A DNA stretch of 54,693 nt. It comes from Bacteroidales bacterium (GTDB taxonomy: Bacteria > Bacteroidota > Bacteroidia > Bacteroidales > WCHB1-69). Under the pieces are notes generated by a model. That model was not told the DNA's origin. It worked only from the letters and a program-made list of their open reading frames with translations, and searched no databases. Positions 16,232-24,199 of this stretch are shown in pieces; position 1 is the first letter of the stretch, and every line of letters begins with the position of its first letter. The position numbers and the translations under genes were made by a program. The stretch is taken from NCBI GenBank assembly GCA_017615595.1, contig JAFZZT010000003.1, positions 1 through 54,693 of the forward strand. The letters are read 5' to 3'.

Positions 16232-17317
16232 ATGAAGAGAATATTGATAACAGCGGCCATCTTGCTGTGCGCCTTTTTGGGGCTCGCTCAGAGCAAATAC
16301 AGCAACGAGTTCCTCTCGCTGGGAGTCGGTGCGCGCGGACTGGCCATGTCCAACACGATGACCGCCATCGCCGAGGATGTGACCGCCGCCTACTGGAATC
16401 CGGCAGGACTGAGCCGCATGGACAAACGCTACGAGTTGTCGCTGATGCACGCCGAATATTTCGCCGGCATCGCCAAATATGACTACGCCGGCCTCGGCTT
16501 CAAGATCGATGATCGCAACACGGTGGCGCTTTCCTACATCCGTTTCGGGGTGGACAATATTATGAATACCACCGAACTGATTGACGCACAGGGTAATGTG
16601 GACTATGACCGCATCACCTACTTCTCGGCGGCAGACAATGCCATCTTGCTGAGCTACGCTTACAGCTTCGCCAATGTGCAGGGCTTGTCGGTGGGCGCCA
16701 ACGCGAAGATCATCACCCGCGGCATCGGCAAGTTCGCCCGCGCCTGGGGATTCGGTCTCGACTTCGGCTTACAATATAATAATAAAGGATGGCAGGCCGG
16801 GGCCATGTTGCGAGACGGCACCTCCACCTTCAATGCGTGGCGCTACAACCTCACGGATGAGGTGATAGACGTCTTTGAGCAGACGGGTAACGAGATCCCC
16901 GAGAACGGATTGGAGCTCACCATCCCCAAACTCCTGCTCGGCGGTGCCAAACGCTTCGAGATGGGCAAGGGCTTCAACGGCACCGTGGCGCTGGACTTCG
17001 ACTGCACCTTCGATGGCAAACGCAACACCCTCATCCGCAGTAACGTGCTGAGCATCGACCCGCATCTGGGCGTGGAGTTTGCCTACAAGAAGATTGTCGC
17101 CCTGCGCGCAGGTGTCGGCAACTTCCAATGGGAACCCGACTTCAGCGGCAAGAACAAGATGACCCTCCAGATCAATCTCGGACTCGGCGTCTGCATCAAA
17201 AATATCGTCTCCATCGACTACGCCTTCACCGACCTGGGCAATCTCTCCATCGCCCAGTACTCCCACATCTTCTCCTTGAAGGTGGCGCTGGACCGTTTCA
17301 AAAAGAATGTTCAATGA
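16232..17317 (+). CDS. PorV/PorQ family outer membrane protein
   Basis: The 361-residue protein has a signal peptide ending at GLAQ. After it comes FLSLGVGARGLAMSNTMTAIAEDVTAAYWNPAGLSRM, in shortened form the hallmark of the PorV/PorQ family (LGVGARGLAMS, AYWNPAGLS). The rest is a FadL-like 14-strand beta barrel pattern. PorV and PorQ serve the type IX secretion system in some Bacteroidota, but many paralogues have no proven role, and no other secretion gene is nearby. It starts directly after the methyltransferase stop and its TGA overlaps the deoC ATG (ATGA). Confidence 0.88.
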   Translation: MKRILITAAILLCAFLGLAQSKYSNEFLSLGVGARGLAMSNTMTAIAEDVTAAYWNPAGLSRMDKRYELSLMHAEYFAGIAKYDYAGLGFKIDDRNTVALSYIRFGVDNIMNTTELIDAQGNVDYDRITYFSAADNAILLSYAYSFANVQGLSVGANAKIITRGIGKFARAWGFGLDFGLQYNNKGWQAGAMLRDGTSTFNAWRYNLTDEVIDVFEQTGNEIPENGLELTIPKLLLGGAKRFEMGKGFNGTVALDFDCTFDGKRNTLIRSNVLSIDPHLGVEFAYKKIVALRAGVGNFQWEPDFSGKNKMTLQINLGLGVCIKNIVSIDYAFTDLGNLSIAQYSHIFSLKVALDRFKKNVQ

Positions 17318-18162
17318 TAAATAATGATATTATGACCATAGAGAATTATCCCTACACAACAGATCAGATAGCACACCGCTTGCAGAGTGTGCACCAACGT
17401 CCCGCCCCCATGTCGGAGCAGGATATGTACCGCTTCATCTTGGGAAGCATTGACTTGACCACCCTGGAGGGCACCGACAATGTGCAGGTCGTGAAAGATC
17501 TGTGCCAGAAGGCGCTGGACTTCCAGGCGCAGAAGGCATGCATGCCGGCCGCGGTCTGCGTTTATCCGCCCTTCGTGAAGACGGCGGCGGAGATGTTGCA
17601 CGACCAGCCCATCACAGTCGCTTCGGTGGCAGGCGCGTTCCCCGCCGGACAGTCGCCCATCGCCGTCAAGGTGGCGGAAGTGCGCTATGCGGTGGAGCAG
17701 GGCGCCGATGAGATCGACATGGTCATCTCGCGCGGCACCTTCCTGCAGGGCGACTACCAGACCGTCTATGACGAGATCAAGGCCATCAAAGAGGCTTGCA
17801 AGGATGCCAAACTGAAGGTGATCTTGGAGACGGGCGAGCTGAAGACACCGCAGAATATCTTCAAGGCTTCCCAGATCGCTATCGCTGCCGGCGCTGACTT
17901 CATCAAGACCTCCACCGGCAAGATCGCGGTCAACGCGACTCCCGAAGCTTTCCTGGTCATGATGGACGCCATCAAGTTCCATCATCAGCAAACAGGCAAG
18001 CAGGTGGGCATCAAGGCTGCGGGCGGAATCTCCGATCCCGAGACGGCCATCTATTATGTGAAACTGCTGAACAATGTCCTCGGGAGCGCTTGGATGAACC
18101 GCGACATGTTCCGGATCGGGGCCAGCCGTCTCGCTTCCAAAGTTGCGGAAAAAATCCGATAA
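17314..18162 (+). CDS. deoC: Deoxyribose-phosphate aldolase
   Basis: The enzyme splits 2-deoxyribose 5-phosphate into acetaldehyde and glyceraldehyde 3-phosphate in deoxynucleoside breakdown. The start is the ATG at 17314, overlapping the upstream TGA; a second ATG (17332) is also possible. The product is 282 residues. The Schiff-base lysine is in FIKTSTGK, the second active-site lysine in GIKAAGGI, and EIDMVISRG and KVILETGEL are further family blocks. Translation is probably coupled to the PorV/Q-like gene. The 190 bp after the stop hold no gene until the HU promoter. Confidence 0.93.
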   Translation: MINNDIMTIENYPYTTDQIAHRLQSVHQRPAPMSEQDMYRFILGSIDLTTLEGTDNVQVVKDLCQKALDFQAQKACMPAAVCVYPPFVKTAAEMLHDQPITVASVAGAFPAGQSPIAVKVAEVRYAVEQGADEIDMVISRGTFLQGDYQTVYDEIKAIKEACKDAKLKVILETGELKTPQNIFKASQIAIAAGADFIKTSTGKIAVNATPEAFLVMMDAIKFHHQQTGKQVGIKAAGGISDPETAIYYVKLLNNVLGSAWMNRDMFRIGASRLASKVAEKIR

Positions 18163-18304
18163 CATCCGAAAATATCCGCATTCTATCTTCCTGAAACCCG
18201 CCAAAAGGCCATCGCGGGAAGTGTTGGAATGCCGCTGATTATTTGTAAAAACTGGGGTGTTGAAAAAAAAATCCGTAAAGTGAAGAATTTGAACAAATTA
18301 TTTG

Positions 18305-18312
18305 TATTTTTG
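18305..18312 (+). promoter_or_regulatory. -7 box for the HU gene
   Basis: TATTTTTG followed by CCGC matches TAnnTTTG. It ends 41 bp before the HU start codon, leaving a leader of about 30 bases. The TTTG at 18288-18291 is too close to serve as the normal -33 element. Confidence 0.6.
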
Positions 18313-18353
18313 CCGCTCCAAAAAATAAACCAAAATTATTAAATATCATTATT

Positions 18354-18638
18354 ATGACAAAAGCTGATATCGTAAATGACATTGCCGGAAAGACCGGATT
18401 AGACAAAGCAACTGTGCAAACTATCGTGGAAAAATTCATGGATAGCGTTAAGAATTCAATGGTTGGTGGTGACAATGTTTACCTCAGAGGTTTTGGTAGC
18501 TTCATCATCAAAGAAAGAGCCAAGAAGACCGCTCGCGACATCTCCAAGGCTAAGACGATCACCATTCCTGCCCATAATATCCCGGCTTTCAAGCCTTGCA
18601 AGACTTTCGTCAACGCTGTGAAGAATTCTAAAAAATAA
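18354..18638 (+). CDS. HU/IHF family DNA-binding protein
   Basis: The 94-residue basic protein has the full HU/IHF layout: helices in MTKADIVNDIAGKTGLDK, the beta-arm core NVYLRGFGSFIIKERAKKTARD, and the arm tip motif IPAHNIPAFKP. It bends DNA as a nucleoid protein, dimeric in this family. The leader and the following small gene suggest a growth-linked operon HU plus the 29-residue ribosomal-type protein. Confidence 0.95.
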   Translation: MTKADIVNDIAGKTGLDKATVQTIVEKFMDSVKNSMVGGDNVYLRGFGSFIIKERAKKTARDISKAKTITIPAHNIPAFKPCKTFVNAVKNSKK

Positions 18639-18663
18639 TATGTAACCTTTAAATCCATTTATT

Positions 18664-18753
18664 ATGCCAAGTGGTAAAAAGAGAAAAAGACATAAAATGT
18701 CTACTCATAAAAGAAAAAAACGTCTCAGAAAGAACAGACATAAAAACAAATAA
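18664..18753 (+). CDS. 29-residue basic protein, AURKAIP1/COX24 (bS22/mS38)-like
   Basis: A complete small ORF starts MPSGKKRKRHKMSTHKRKK and ends in RHKNK. Of 29 residues about 20 are Lys, Arg or His. The KRKRHKMSTHKRKKR pattern matches the AURKAIP1/COX24 domain, which includes mitochondrial mS38 and mycobacterial bS22, small proteins buried in the ribosomal decoding region. It lies 25 bp after HU and before the hairpin preceding rng. The assignment rests on the motif and on memory of similar Bacteroidota entries; a ribosomal role here is inferred. Confidence 0.8.
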   Translation: MPSGKKRKRHKMSTHKRKKRLRKNRHKNK

Positions 18754-18772
18754 TCTTTTATGAGTATAATTG

Positions 18773-18819
18773 CAATGAAAACTAAATAGGACAATCTTCG
18801 TTTTATTTAGTTTTCATTG
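18773..18819 (+). terminator. 15-bp inverted repeat between the small ribosomal-type gene and rng
   Basis: Perfect arms CAATGAAAACTAAAT (18773-18787) and its complement (18805-18819) enclose a 17-base loop. The right arm is followed by TTTTATTT, so it can terminate the HU transcript. It ends 14 bases before the rng ATG, so on a read-through transcript it would be a leader hairpin. Confidence 0.65.
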
Positions 18820-18833
18820 TTTTATTTAAAACT

Positions 18834-20432
18834 ATGGAAGAAACTACAGAAATTTCAAAAGAACTGATTATCACCTCGCACGACAACGAGGTGCAGATGG
18901 CTCTGTTGGAGGATAAGAAGCTGATGGAGATCCATACGGAGAAATCAACGGCGAAGTTCTCTGTAGGCAATATCTATGTGGGCAAGGTCAGGAAGATCAT
19001 GCCCGGTTTGAACGCCGCCTTTGTGGATATCGGCAGCGAGAAGGATGCATTCCTGCACTATCTCGACCTCGGCATCCACGCGCGGACTATCAATGCGTTT
19101 GTCAGTCAGGCTATCACGACTGGCAAGCGGAGCATCAGCAGAGTACAGTATCTCGAAGAGGTGCCCAAGAACGGGAAGATCAGCGACATCATCACGTCTG
19201 GACAGATGTTGATGGTGCAGGTCGCCAAGGAGCCCATCTCCACCAAAGGACCGCGTATCACCACGGAGGTCTCCTTTGCCGGCCGCTACCTCGTGCTGGT
19301 TCCCTTCGGCGACAAGGTGTCCATATCCCAGAAGATCAGGAGCACGGCAGAGCGCAAACGTCTGCGCAGCATCGTGCAGGGCATCAAGCCCCGCAACTTC
19401 GGCATCATCATCCGCACGGTCGCGGAACATAAGTCCGCCGAGGAGCTGACCGCCGACCTCGATAAGATCCGCTACAAATGGGACACCACCGTGGAGAACC
19501 TCTTCACCGCCAAATCCGGCGCTTGCCTGTCCCAAGAAAGCGACTGCGTCTCATCCCTCCTCCGGGAGATGCTCAACGACTCCTTCAACGCCATCTATAT
19601 CGACACGCAGGATGTCTTCAACGAGGTGAAAAACTATATCCACACCTATTCACCTGCCCAGGAAGGCATCATCAAACTGTATAACGACAAGAAACCCATC
19701 TTCGAGCAATTCAATGTTGCCAAACAGATCAAAGGCTCTTTCGGCAAAGTGGTGACCGTCAAGAGCGGGGTTTACTTGATCATAGAACATACCGAGGCGA
19801 TGCATGTGATTGACGTCAACAGCGGCAACCGCTTGAAGTCCAATCAGTCGCCTGAGGATAACGCGATGAACACCAATATGATAGCCGCTGCGGAGATTGC
19901 GCGCCAACTGCGCCTCCGCGATATGGGCGGCATCATCACCATCGACTTTGTGGACTTGCACACCGCCCAGCACAAGTCCGGACTATACAAGGCGATGCAG
20001 GAGTACATGAAGAACGACAAAGCAAAACACACGATATTGCCTCTTAACAAGTTCTGTGTCATGGAGATCACGCGCCAGCGTGTGCGCCAGGCGACAATCA
20101 TCGAGACCACAGAACAATGCCCGACCTGCAAAGGTACCGGCAAAGTGAAACCCGCCATCCTGATCGAGGATGAGATCGACAACACCCTGGAGTTCCTCTT
20201 TGAAAAACAACGCGAGTCCAAGGTGACCGTCATGGTGCATCCTTTCGTGCATGCTTTCCTCAAACACGGCTTCCCCTCCATTCTCACCAAATGGAAGTTC
20301 AAATACAAGAAACGCATCAAGCTGGTCGCCAACCAGAGCTATCATCTGCTTGAGCATCGTTATTTCAACAACAACATGGACGAGATAGTCCTTTGGAATA
20401 TCCCGACTGTTGAGGACACAAAAACCGAGTAA
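18834..20432 (+). CDS. rng: Ribonuclease E/G family endoribonuclease
   Basis: The 532-residue protein has the RNase G layout: an S1 RNA-binding domain at about 35-130 (VGNIYVGKVRKIMPGLNAAFVDIG), a 5'-sensor/RNase H-like region, the DNase I-like catalytic subdomain with VIDVNSGN and GGIITIDFVDL (the two magnesium-binding aspartates), and the zinc-link CPTCKGTG. The C-terminal small domain follows. There is no RNase E-type scaffold tail. It processes rRNA and starts mRNA decay by cutting single-stranded AU-rich RNA. The recX start is two bases after its stop. Confidence 0.95.
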   Translation: MEETTEISKELIITSHDNEVQMALLEDKKLMEIHTEKSTAKFSVGNIYVGKVRKIMPGLNAAFVDIGSEKDAFLHYLDLGIHARTINAFVSQAITTGKRSISRVQYLEEVPKNGKISDIITSGQMLMVQVAKEPISTKGPRITTEVSFAGRYLVLVPFGDKVSISQKIRSTAERKRLRSIVQGIKPRNFGIIIRTVAEHKSAEELTADLDKIRYKWDTTVENLFTAKSGACLSQESDCVSSLLREMLNDSFNAIYIDTQDVFNEVKNYIHTYSPAQEGIIKLYNDKKPIFEQFNVAKQIKGSFGKVVTVKSGVYLIIEHTEAMHVIDVNSGNRLKSNQSPEDNAMNTNMIAAAEIARQLRLRDMGGIITIDFVDLHTAQHKSGLYKAMQEYMKNDKAKHTILPLNKFCVMEITRQRVRQATIIETTEQCPTCKGTGKVKPAILIEDEIDNTLEFLFEKQRESKVTVMVHPFVHAFLKHGFPSILTKWKFKYKKRIKLVANQSYHLLEHRYFNNNMDEIVLWNIPTVEDTKTE

Positions 20433-20434
20433 CT

Positions 20435-20878
20435 ATGGATGTGCCTGGCGATGTGTTGATGAAGATGGAACGCTACTGCGCCTATCAGGAGCGCTGCGAG
20501 GCCGAGGTGCGCAAAAAGATGACCGGTCTGGCCATCTCGAGCTCGCAACGGGAGGAGATCCTCCGCCGCCTCAAGGACCAGAAGTTCCTGGACGACCATC
20601 GTTTCGCCGCTCTATATGTCAGAGGCAAGATGCGCGAGAACCAGTGGGGCCGTCTCAAGCTGCGCCAGGGCCTCTATGCCAAGGGCGTTGCGCCCGACAT
20701 CATTGACGAGGCTATCGCTGGCATCGACCCCGAGGAATATCGGCAGATGCTCGCCGACACCGTCGCCAAGTGGAAACGCTTGAACAAGGCCGACTCTGAC
20801 GACCGCTCCAAATTGATTCGCTCTCTGCTGACCAAGGGATTTGAGATGGGGGAGATCATGTCTTTCTTAAACGCTTAA
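20435..20878 (+). CDS. recX: RecX family regulator of RecA
   Basis: This 147-residue helical protein shows the RecX repeat pattern: RYCAYQERCEAEVRKKM, LKDQKFLDDHRFAALYVRGK and NQWGRLKLRQGLYAKGV. RecX binds RecA filaments and limits their activity. It is two bases downstream of rng, an unusual but clear operon partner; recA itself is not in the window. The ATG at 20435 fits the family length. Confidence 0.9.
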   Translation: MDVPGDVLMKMERYCAYQERCEAEVRKKMTGLAISSSQREEILRRLKDQKFLDDHRFAALYVRGKMRENQWGRLKLRQGLYAKGVAPDIIDEAIAGIDPEEYRQMLADTVAKWKRLNKADSDDRSKLIRSLLTKGFEMGEIMSFLNA

Positions 20879-20890
20879 TATCATCAAATT

Positions 20891-21974
20891 ATGATAACAA
20901 ACGAACAGGTTAAAAGTATCCTCAGCAGGCTCGGTGAGCTAAGGAGGTATCTTTGACATCGATGCGAAACAGGCGGAGATAACAGAGAAAGAAGCCATCA
21001 GCCAGCAGCCTGACTTCTGGGATGACCCCAAGAAGGCGGAGCAGCTGCTGCGCGAGATCGCCCTGGTGAAGACCTGGGTGAAGGATTATGAACAAGCCGT
21101 GGAACAGGGCGAAGAGCTCTCCATCCTGAACGATTTCCTGGAGGCTGGCGAGGCCACCCCGGAAGAGGTGGAGCAATCCTATAATCTGCTTCTCCAAAAG
21201 GTGGAGAAGCTGGAGTTCCGTAATATGATGCGTAACGAAGAGGACTCGCTCAATGCGGTCATCACCATCAATGCAGGTGCTGGCGGTACGGAGAGTTGCG
21301 ACTGGGCCGAGATGCTGCTGCGTATGTATATGCGATGGGCGGAACGCAATGGCTTCAAAACCAAGATGCTGGATCAGCAAGACGGCGATGTCGCCGGCGT
21401 GAAGTCTGTCTCTGTCGAGGTGGAAGGCCCCTACGCATACGGCTATCTGCGCAGCGAGATCGGCGTGCACCGTCTGGTGCGCCTCTCCCCGTTTGATGCC
21501 GCCAACAGACGCCATACCTCTTTTGCTTCCGTCTTTGCCTATCCGATAGTGAATGACGACATTGTCATTGAAATCAGTCCTGCCGACATCAGCTGGGACA
21601 CCTATCGCTCCAGCGGTCACGGCGGACAGAATGTCAACAAGGTGGAGACGGCCGTGCGACTGCATCACCATCCGTCCGGCATCATCGTGGAGTGTCAGGT
21701 GACCCGCTCGCAGATCCAGAATCGCGAGATGGCCATGACCATGCTCCGATCCCGTCTCTATCAACTGGAATTAGAGAAGAAACGCGCCAAGATGGCCGAG
21801 ATCGAGGGCTCCAAGAAGAAGATCGAGTGGGGCAGCCAGATCCGCAGCTATGTCATGCAGCCCTATAAGATGGTCAAGGATCTCCGGACGGGCTTCGAGA
21901 CGGGCAATGTGAACGCGGTGATGGATGGCGAGATCGATGATTTTATCAAGGAGTATCTGATGCAGAACCACTAA
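20891..21974 (+). CDS. prfB: Peptide chain release factor 2, with programmed +1 frameshift
   Basis: RF2 ends translation at UGA and UAA. Translation starts at 20891 ([20 protein letters not shown]), reads CTT at 20951-20953, meets in-frame TGA (20954-20956) and shifts +1 to GAC at 20955-20957, then stays in frame to the stop at 21974. The full protein is 360 residues. The peptidyl-tRNA hydrolysis motif GGQ is in [11 protein letters not shown], the UGA-recognition motif SPF in [10 protein letters not shown]. Codons before the slip encode 21 residues. The frameshift autoregulates RF2: when RF2 is scarce, the ribosome pauses at UGA and slips. Confidence 0.97.
20942..20957 (+). promoter_or_regulatory. 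prfB: Programmed +1 frameshift site of prfB
   Basis: AGGAGG (20942-20947), three bases, CTT, TGA, C is the canonical RF2 recoding signal with the same spacing as in Escherichia coli. The SD-like element pairs with 16S rRNA in the elongating ribosome and pushes peptidyl-tRNA-Leu from CUU to UUU. The TATCTTTG within it also fits a -7 box by chance. Confidence 0.95.
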
Positions 21975-21984
21975 GAGGAGTTTT

Positions 21985-22095
21985 CAGTTGTCAGTTGTCA
22001 GTTAGGAGTTAGGAGTTAGAAGTTAGAAGTTAGTAGTTAGTAGTTGGAAGTTGGGAGTTAGGAGTTATAAGTTGGGAGTTTGGAGTTTGGAGTTC
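21985..22095. repeat. Heptamer tandem repeat tract, unit GGAGTTA
   Basis: About fifteen tandem 7-bp units of the type (G/A)GAGTT(A/G/T), beginning with CAGTTGT copies, follow the prfB stop. The remainder of the gap to prs (22096-22198) is AT-rich. It contains TATCTTTT at 22114-22121, one mismatch from a -7 box and a possible prs promoter. No gene was seen. Confidence 0.9.
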
Positions 22096-22198
22096 ATTGT
22101 TGATAATTGTTTATATCTTTTTTTGTATTCTTACGATTGTCTGCTTACATTTGCTTTTTGTTTGGACTAAATCTTAAATCAATAAATATTAAGCAGTT

Positions 22199-23131
22199 AT
22201 GGATAAAAACTATGTATTGGTGGCCGGTCGTGCCAATCCTGAATTAGCCAAAAACATCGCAGAACATCTGAATATGCCGTTGTTCCCTGTGGACATTCTG
22301 CAGTTTAAAGACGGTGAGATACAGGTGTATTTCAATGATACCATCCGTGGCAAGGATGTCTTCATTATCCAGCCGACATTCTCTCCGGCGGACAATATCA
22401 TTGAGCTCCTCATTGCCATTGATGCTGCCAAGCGCGCCTCTGCACGCAACATCATCGCGGTGATGCCCTATTTCGGCTATGCACGCCAGGATCGCAAGGA
22501 CAAACCCAGAACCTCTATCGGTGCCAAGCTGATGTGTAACCTGCTGACGACTGCCGGTGTGAGCCGTGTCATCACCATGGACCTGCACGCCGACCAGATC
22601 CAGGGATTCCTAGAGGTGCCGGTGGACCATCTCTTCGCCTCCAACGTTTTTATTCCATACATCCAGAGCCTGAACAATCCGGATATTATGATCGCCTCTC
22701 CCGACACGGGCGGTACCAAGCGCGCCTCCACCTACGCCAAGGCGCTGAACTGCGATCTCGCCATCGGTTTTAAACAGAGAGAGAAACAGAATGAGGTCGC
22801 TTCGTTGCACATTCTGGGCGATGTCCGTGGCAAGGAGGTTATCCTGGTGGATGACATCATCGATACTGCCGGAACACTCTGCAAGGCTGCCGAGGCTATC
22901 AAGGCGATGGGTGCCAAGAGCGTCAATGCCATGTGCGCTCACGGACTCTTCTCCGGCGATGCATTGGACAAGATCGAGAAGTCATCGCTGGAGACCGTGC
23001 TGGTTACCGACTCCATCCCGTTGAAACGCCCGTGCAGCAAGGTGCGTGTCGTCTCCGTCGCCAAACTGATGGCCGATGTCATCGAGAGCATCGAGCAATG
23101 CACCTCGATTTCCAAGCACTATTACGTATAG
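22199..23131 (+). CDS. prs: Ribose-phosphate pyrophosphokinase
   Basis: PRPP synthetase makes 5-phosphoribosyl diphosphate from ribose 5-phosphate and ATP for nucleotide, histidine and NAD synthesis. The 310-residue protein has the two phosphoribosyltransferase-type domains. Visible are the flexible-loop FGYARQDRKDKPR (ATP binding), TMDLHADQIQGF, SPDTGGTKRA, and the ribose-phosphate binding VDDIIDTAGT. Length is usual. It starts a likely operon with thiL (15 bp gap) and ispG. Confidence 0.97.
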   Translation: MDKNYVLVAGRANPELAKNIAEHLNMPLFPVDILQFKDGEIQVYFNDTIRGKDVFIIQPTFSPADNIIELLIAIDAAKRASARNIIAVMPYFGYARQDRKDKPRTSIGAKLMCNLLTTAGVSRVITMDLHADQIQGFLEVPVDHLFASNVFIPYIQSLNNPDIMIASPDTGGTKRASTYAKALNCDLAIGFKQREKQNEVASLHILGDVRGKEVILVDDIIDTAGTLCKAAEAIKAMGAKSVNAMCAHGLFSGDALDKIEKSSLETVLVTDSIPLKRPCSKVRVVSVAKLMADVIESIEQCTSISKHYYV

Positions 23132-23146
23132 TCAATTCTTAATTAT

Positions 23147-24199
23147 ATGCAAGATATCAACCCTTCGGTCGCGGAGGACACCCCCTCTGTCGGCAAATAT
23201 GACCTTATCACGGAGTTGGCCAAAGGCTTCGTCCAGGAGAATGGCTCCACGGTGGTGGGCATTGGAGACGATGCGGCAGTGTTGTCTCCCTCCTCCGAAT
23301 ATGTGGTCACCTCGTCCAAGGTGTTCCTTGAGAATGTCCATTTCGACCTGACCTATGTCCCGCTGCAATACCTCGGCTACAAAGCCGTGACGGTGGTCTG
23401 CTCCGACATCCTGGCCATGAATGCCATCCCGACTCAGCTGTCGGTCAATGTCGCCATCTCCAACCGCTTTGACCTCAAGGCGGTGCAGGACTTGCTGGAC
23501 GGCGTGGCCACGGGATGTGAAAACCTCCATGTGGATATCACGGGACTGGACATCACCACGTCACGGCGTGACCTGATCCTCAGCGTCTCGGCAGTGGGGG
23601 AGTGTGAGCCGGCACAACTGGTCAGACGGCAGGGCGCTGCTGAAAACGAGCTGCTCTGTGTCTCCGGCGACTTCGCCGCGGCGTATGCCGGTCTGCTCCT
23701 GCTCGAAAGAGAGAAGAAGGTCTTTGACGAGAACCCGGGCGTGCAACCCGACTTCTCCGGTCAAGACTATCTGCTGCAACGTCAGCTGCGTCCCGAAGCC
23801 CGACTGGATATCATAGAGGCGTTGCGGCGCGAGGATATCATCCCGACCGCCATGGCCAACGTCTCAGACGGTCTGGCTGCCGCTCTGATGCAGATCTGCC
23901 GGGCCTCCGACAAAGGCGCGGTGCTCTTCGAAGAACGCATCCCGATGACGGAGCTGACCTTCAATACGTTGCGACATTTCTCCCTCGTCCATACCGTGGC
24001 CGCCCTGAACGGTGGCGACGATTATGAGTTGATGTTCACCATCAAGCAGGCAGACTTTGAGAAGATTCAAAATGTGGCCAATGTCTCTATCGTAGGTTAT
24101 ATCAAGGAGAAAGAATATGGTTGCCAACTGATGACCAATGATAATCATCAGATTGAGATAAAGGCGCAGGGATTCCACAAAATACAGAAAAATGCATAG
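23147..24199 (+). CDS. thiL: Thiamine-monophosphate kinase
   Basis: ThiL phosphorylates thiamine monophosphate to thiamine diphosphate. The 350-residue product has the AIRS-like kinase layout. The early VVGIGDDAAVL is the metal-nucleotide motif, with VHFDLTYVPLQYLGYKAV and VCSDILAMNAIP next, and later NVSDGLAAALMQICRAS and NGGDDYELMFT, all typical of ThiL. Its stop overlaps the ispG start by eight bases, so the two are translationally coupled. No other thiamine gene is nearby. Confidence 0.95.
   Translation: MQDINPSVAEDTPSVGKYDLITELAKGFVQENGSTVVGIGDDAAVLSPSSEYVVTSSKVFLENVHFDLTYVPLQYLGYKAVTVVCSDILAMNAIPTQLSVNVAISNRFDLKAVQDLLDGVATGCENLHVDITGLDITTSRRDLILSVSAVGECEPAQLVRRQGAAENELLCVSGDFAAAYAGLLLLEREKKVFDENPGVQPDFSGQDYLLQRQLRPEARLDIIEALRREDIIPTAMANVSDGLAAALMQICRASDKGAVLFEERIPMTELTFNTLRHFSLVHTVAALNGGDDYELMFTIKQADFEKIQNVANVSIVGYIKEKEYGCQLMTNDNHQIEIKAQGFHKIQKNA

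Noticed and set aside
18163-18260. CCCGC/GCGGG hairpin after deoC as a terminator
   Set aside because: Only five pairs with a 12-base loop and no T run after it.
20948-20955. TATCTTTG inside prfB as a promoter
   Set aside because: It is part of the conserved RF2 frameshift signal CTTTGA; the sequence is fixed by recoding.
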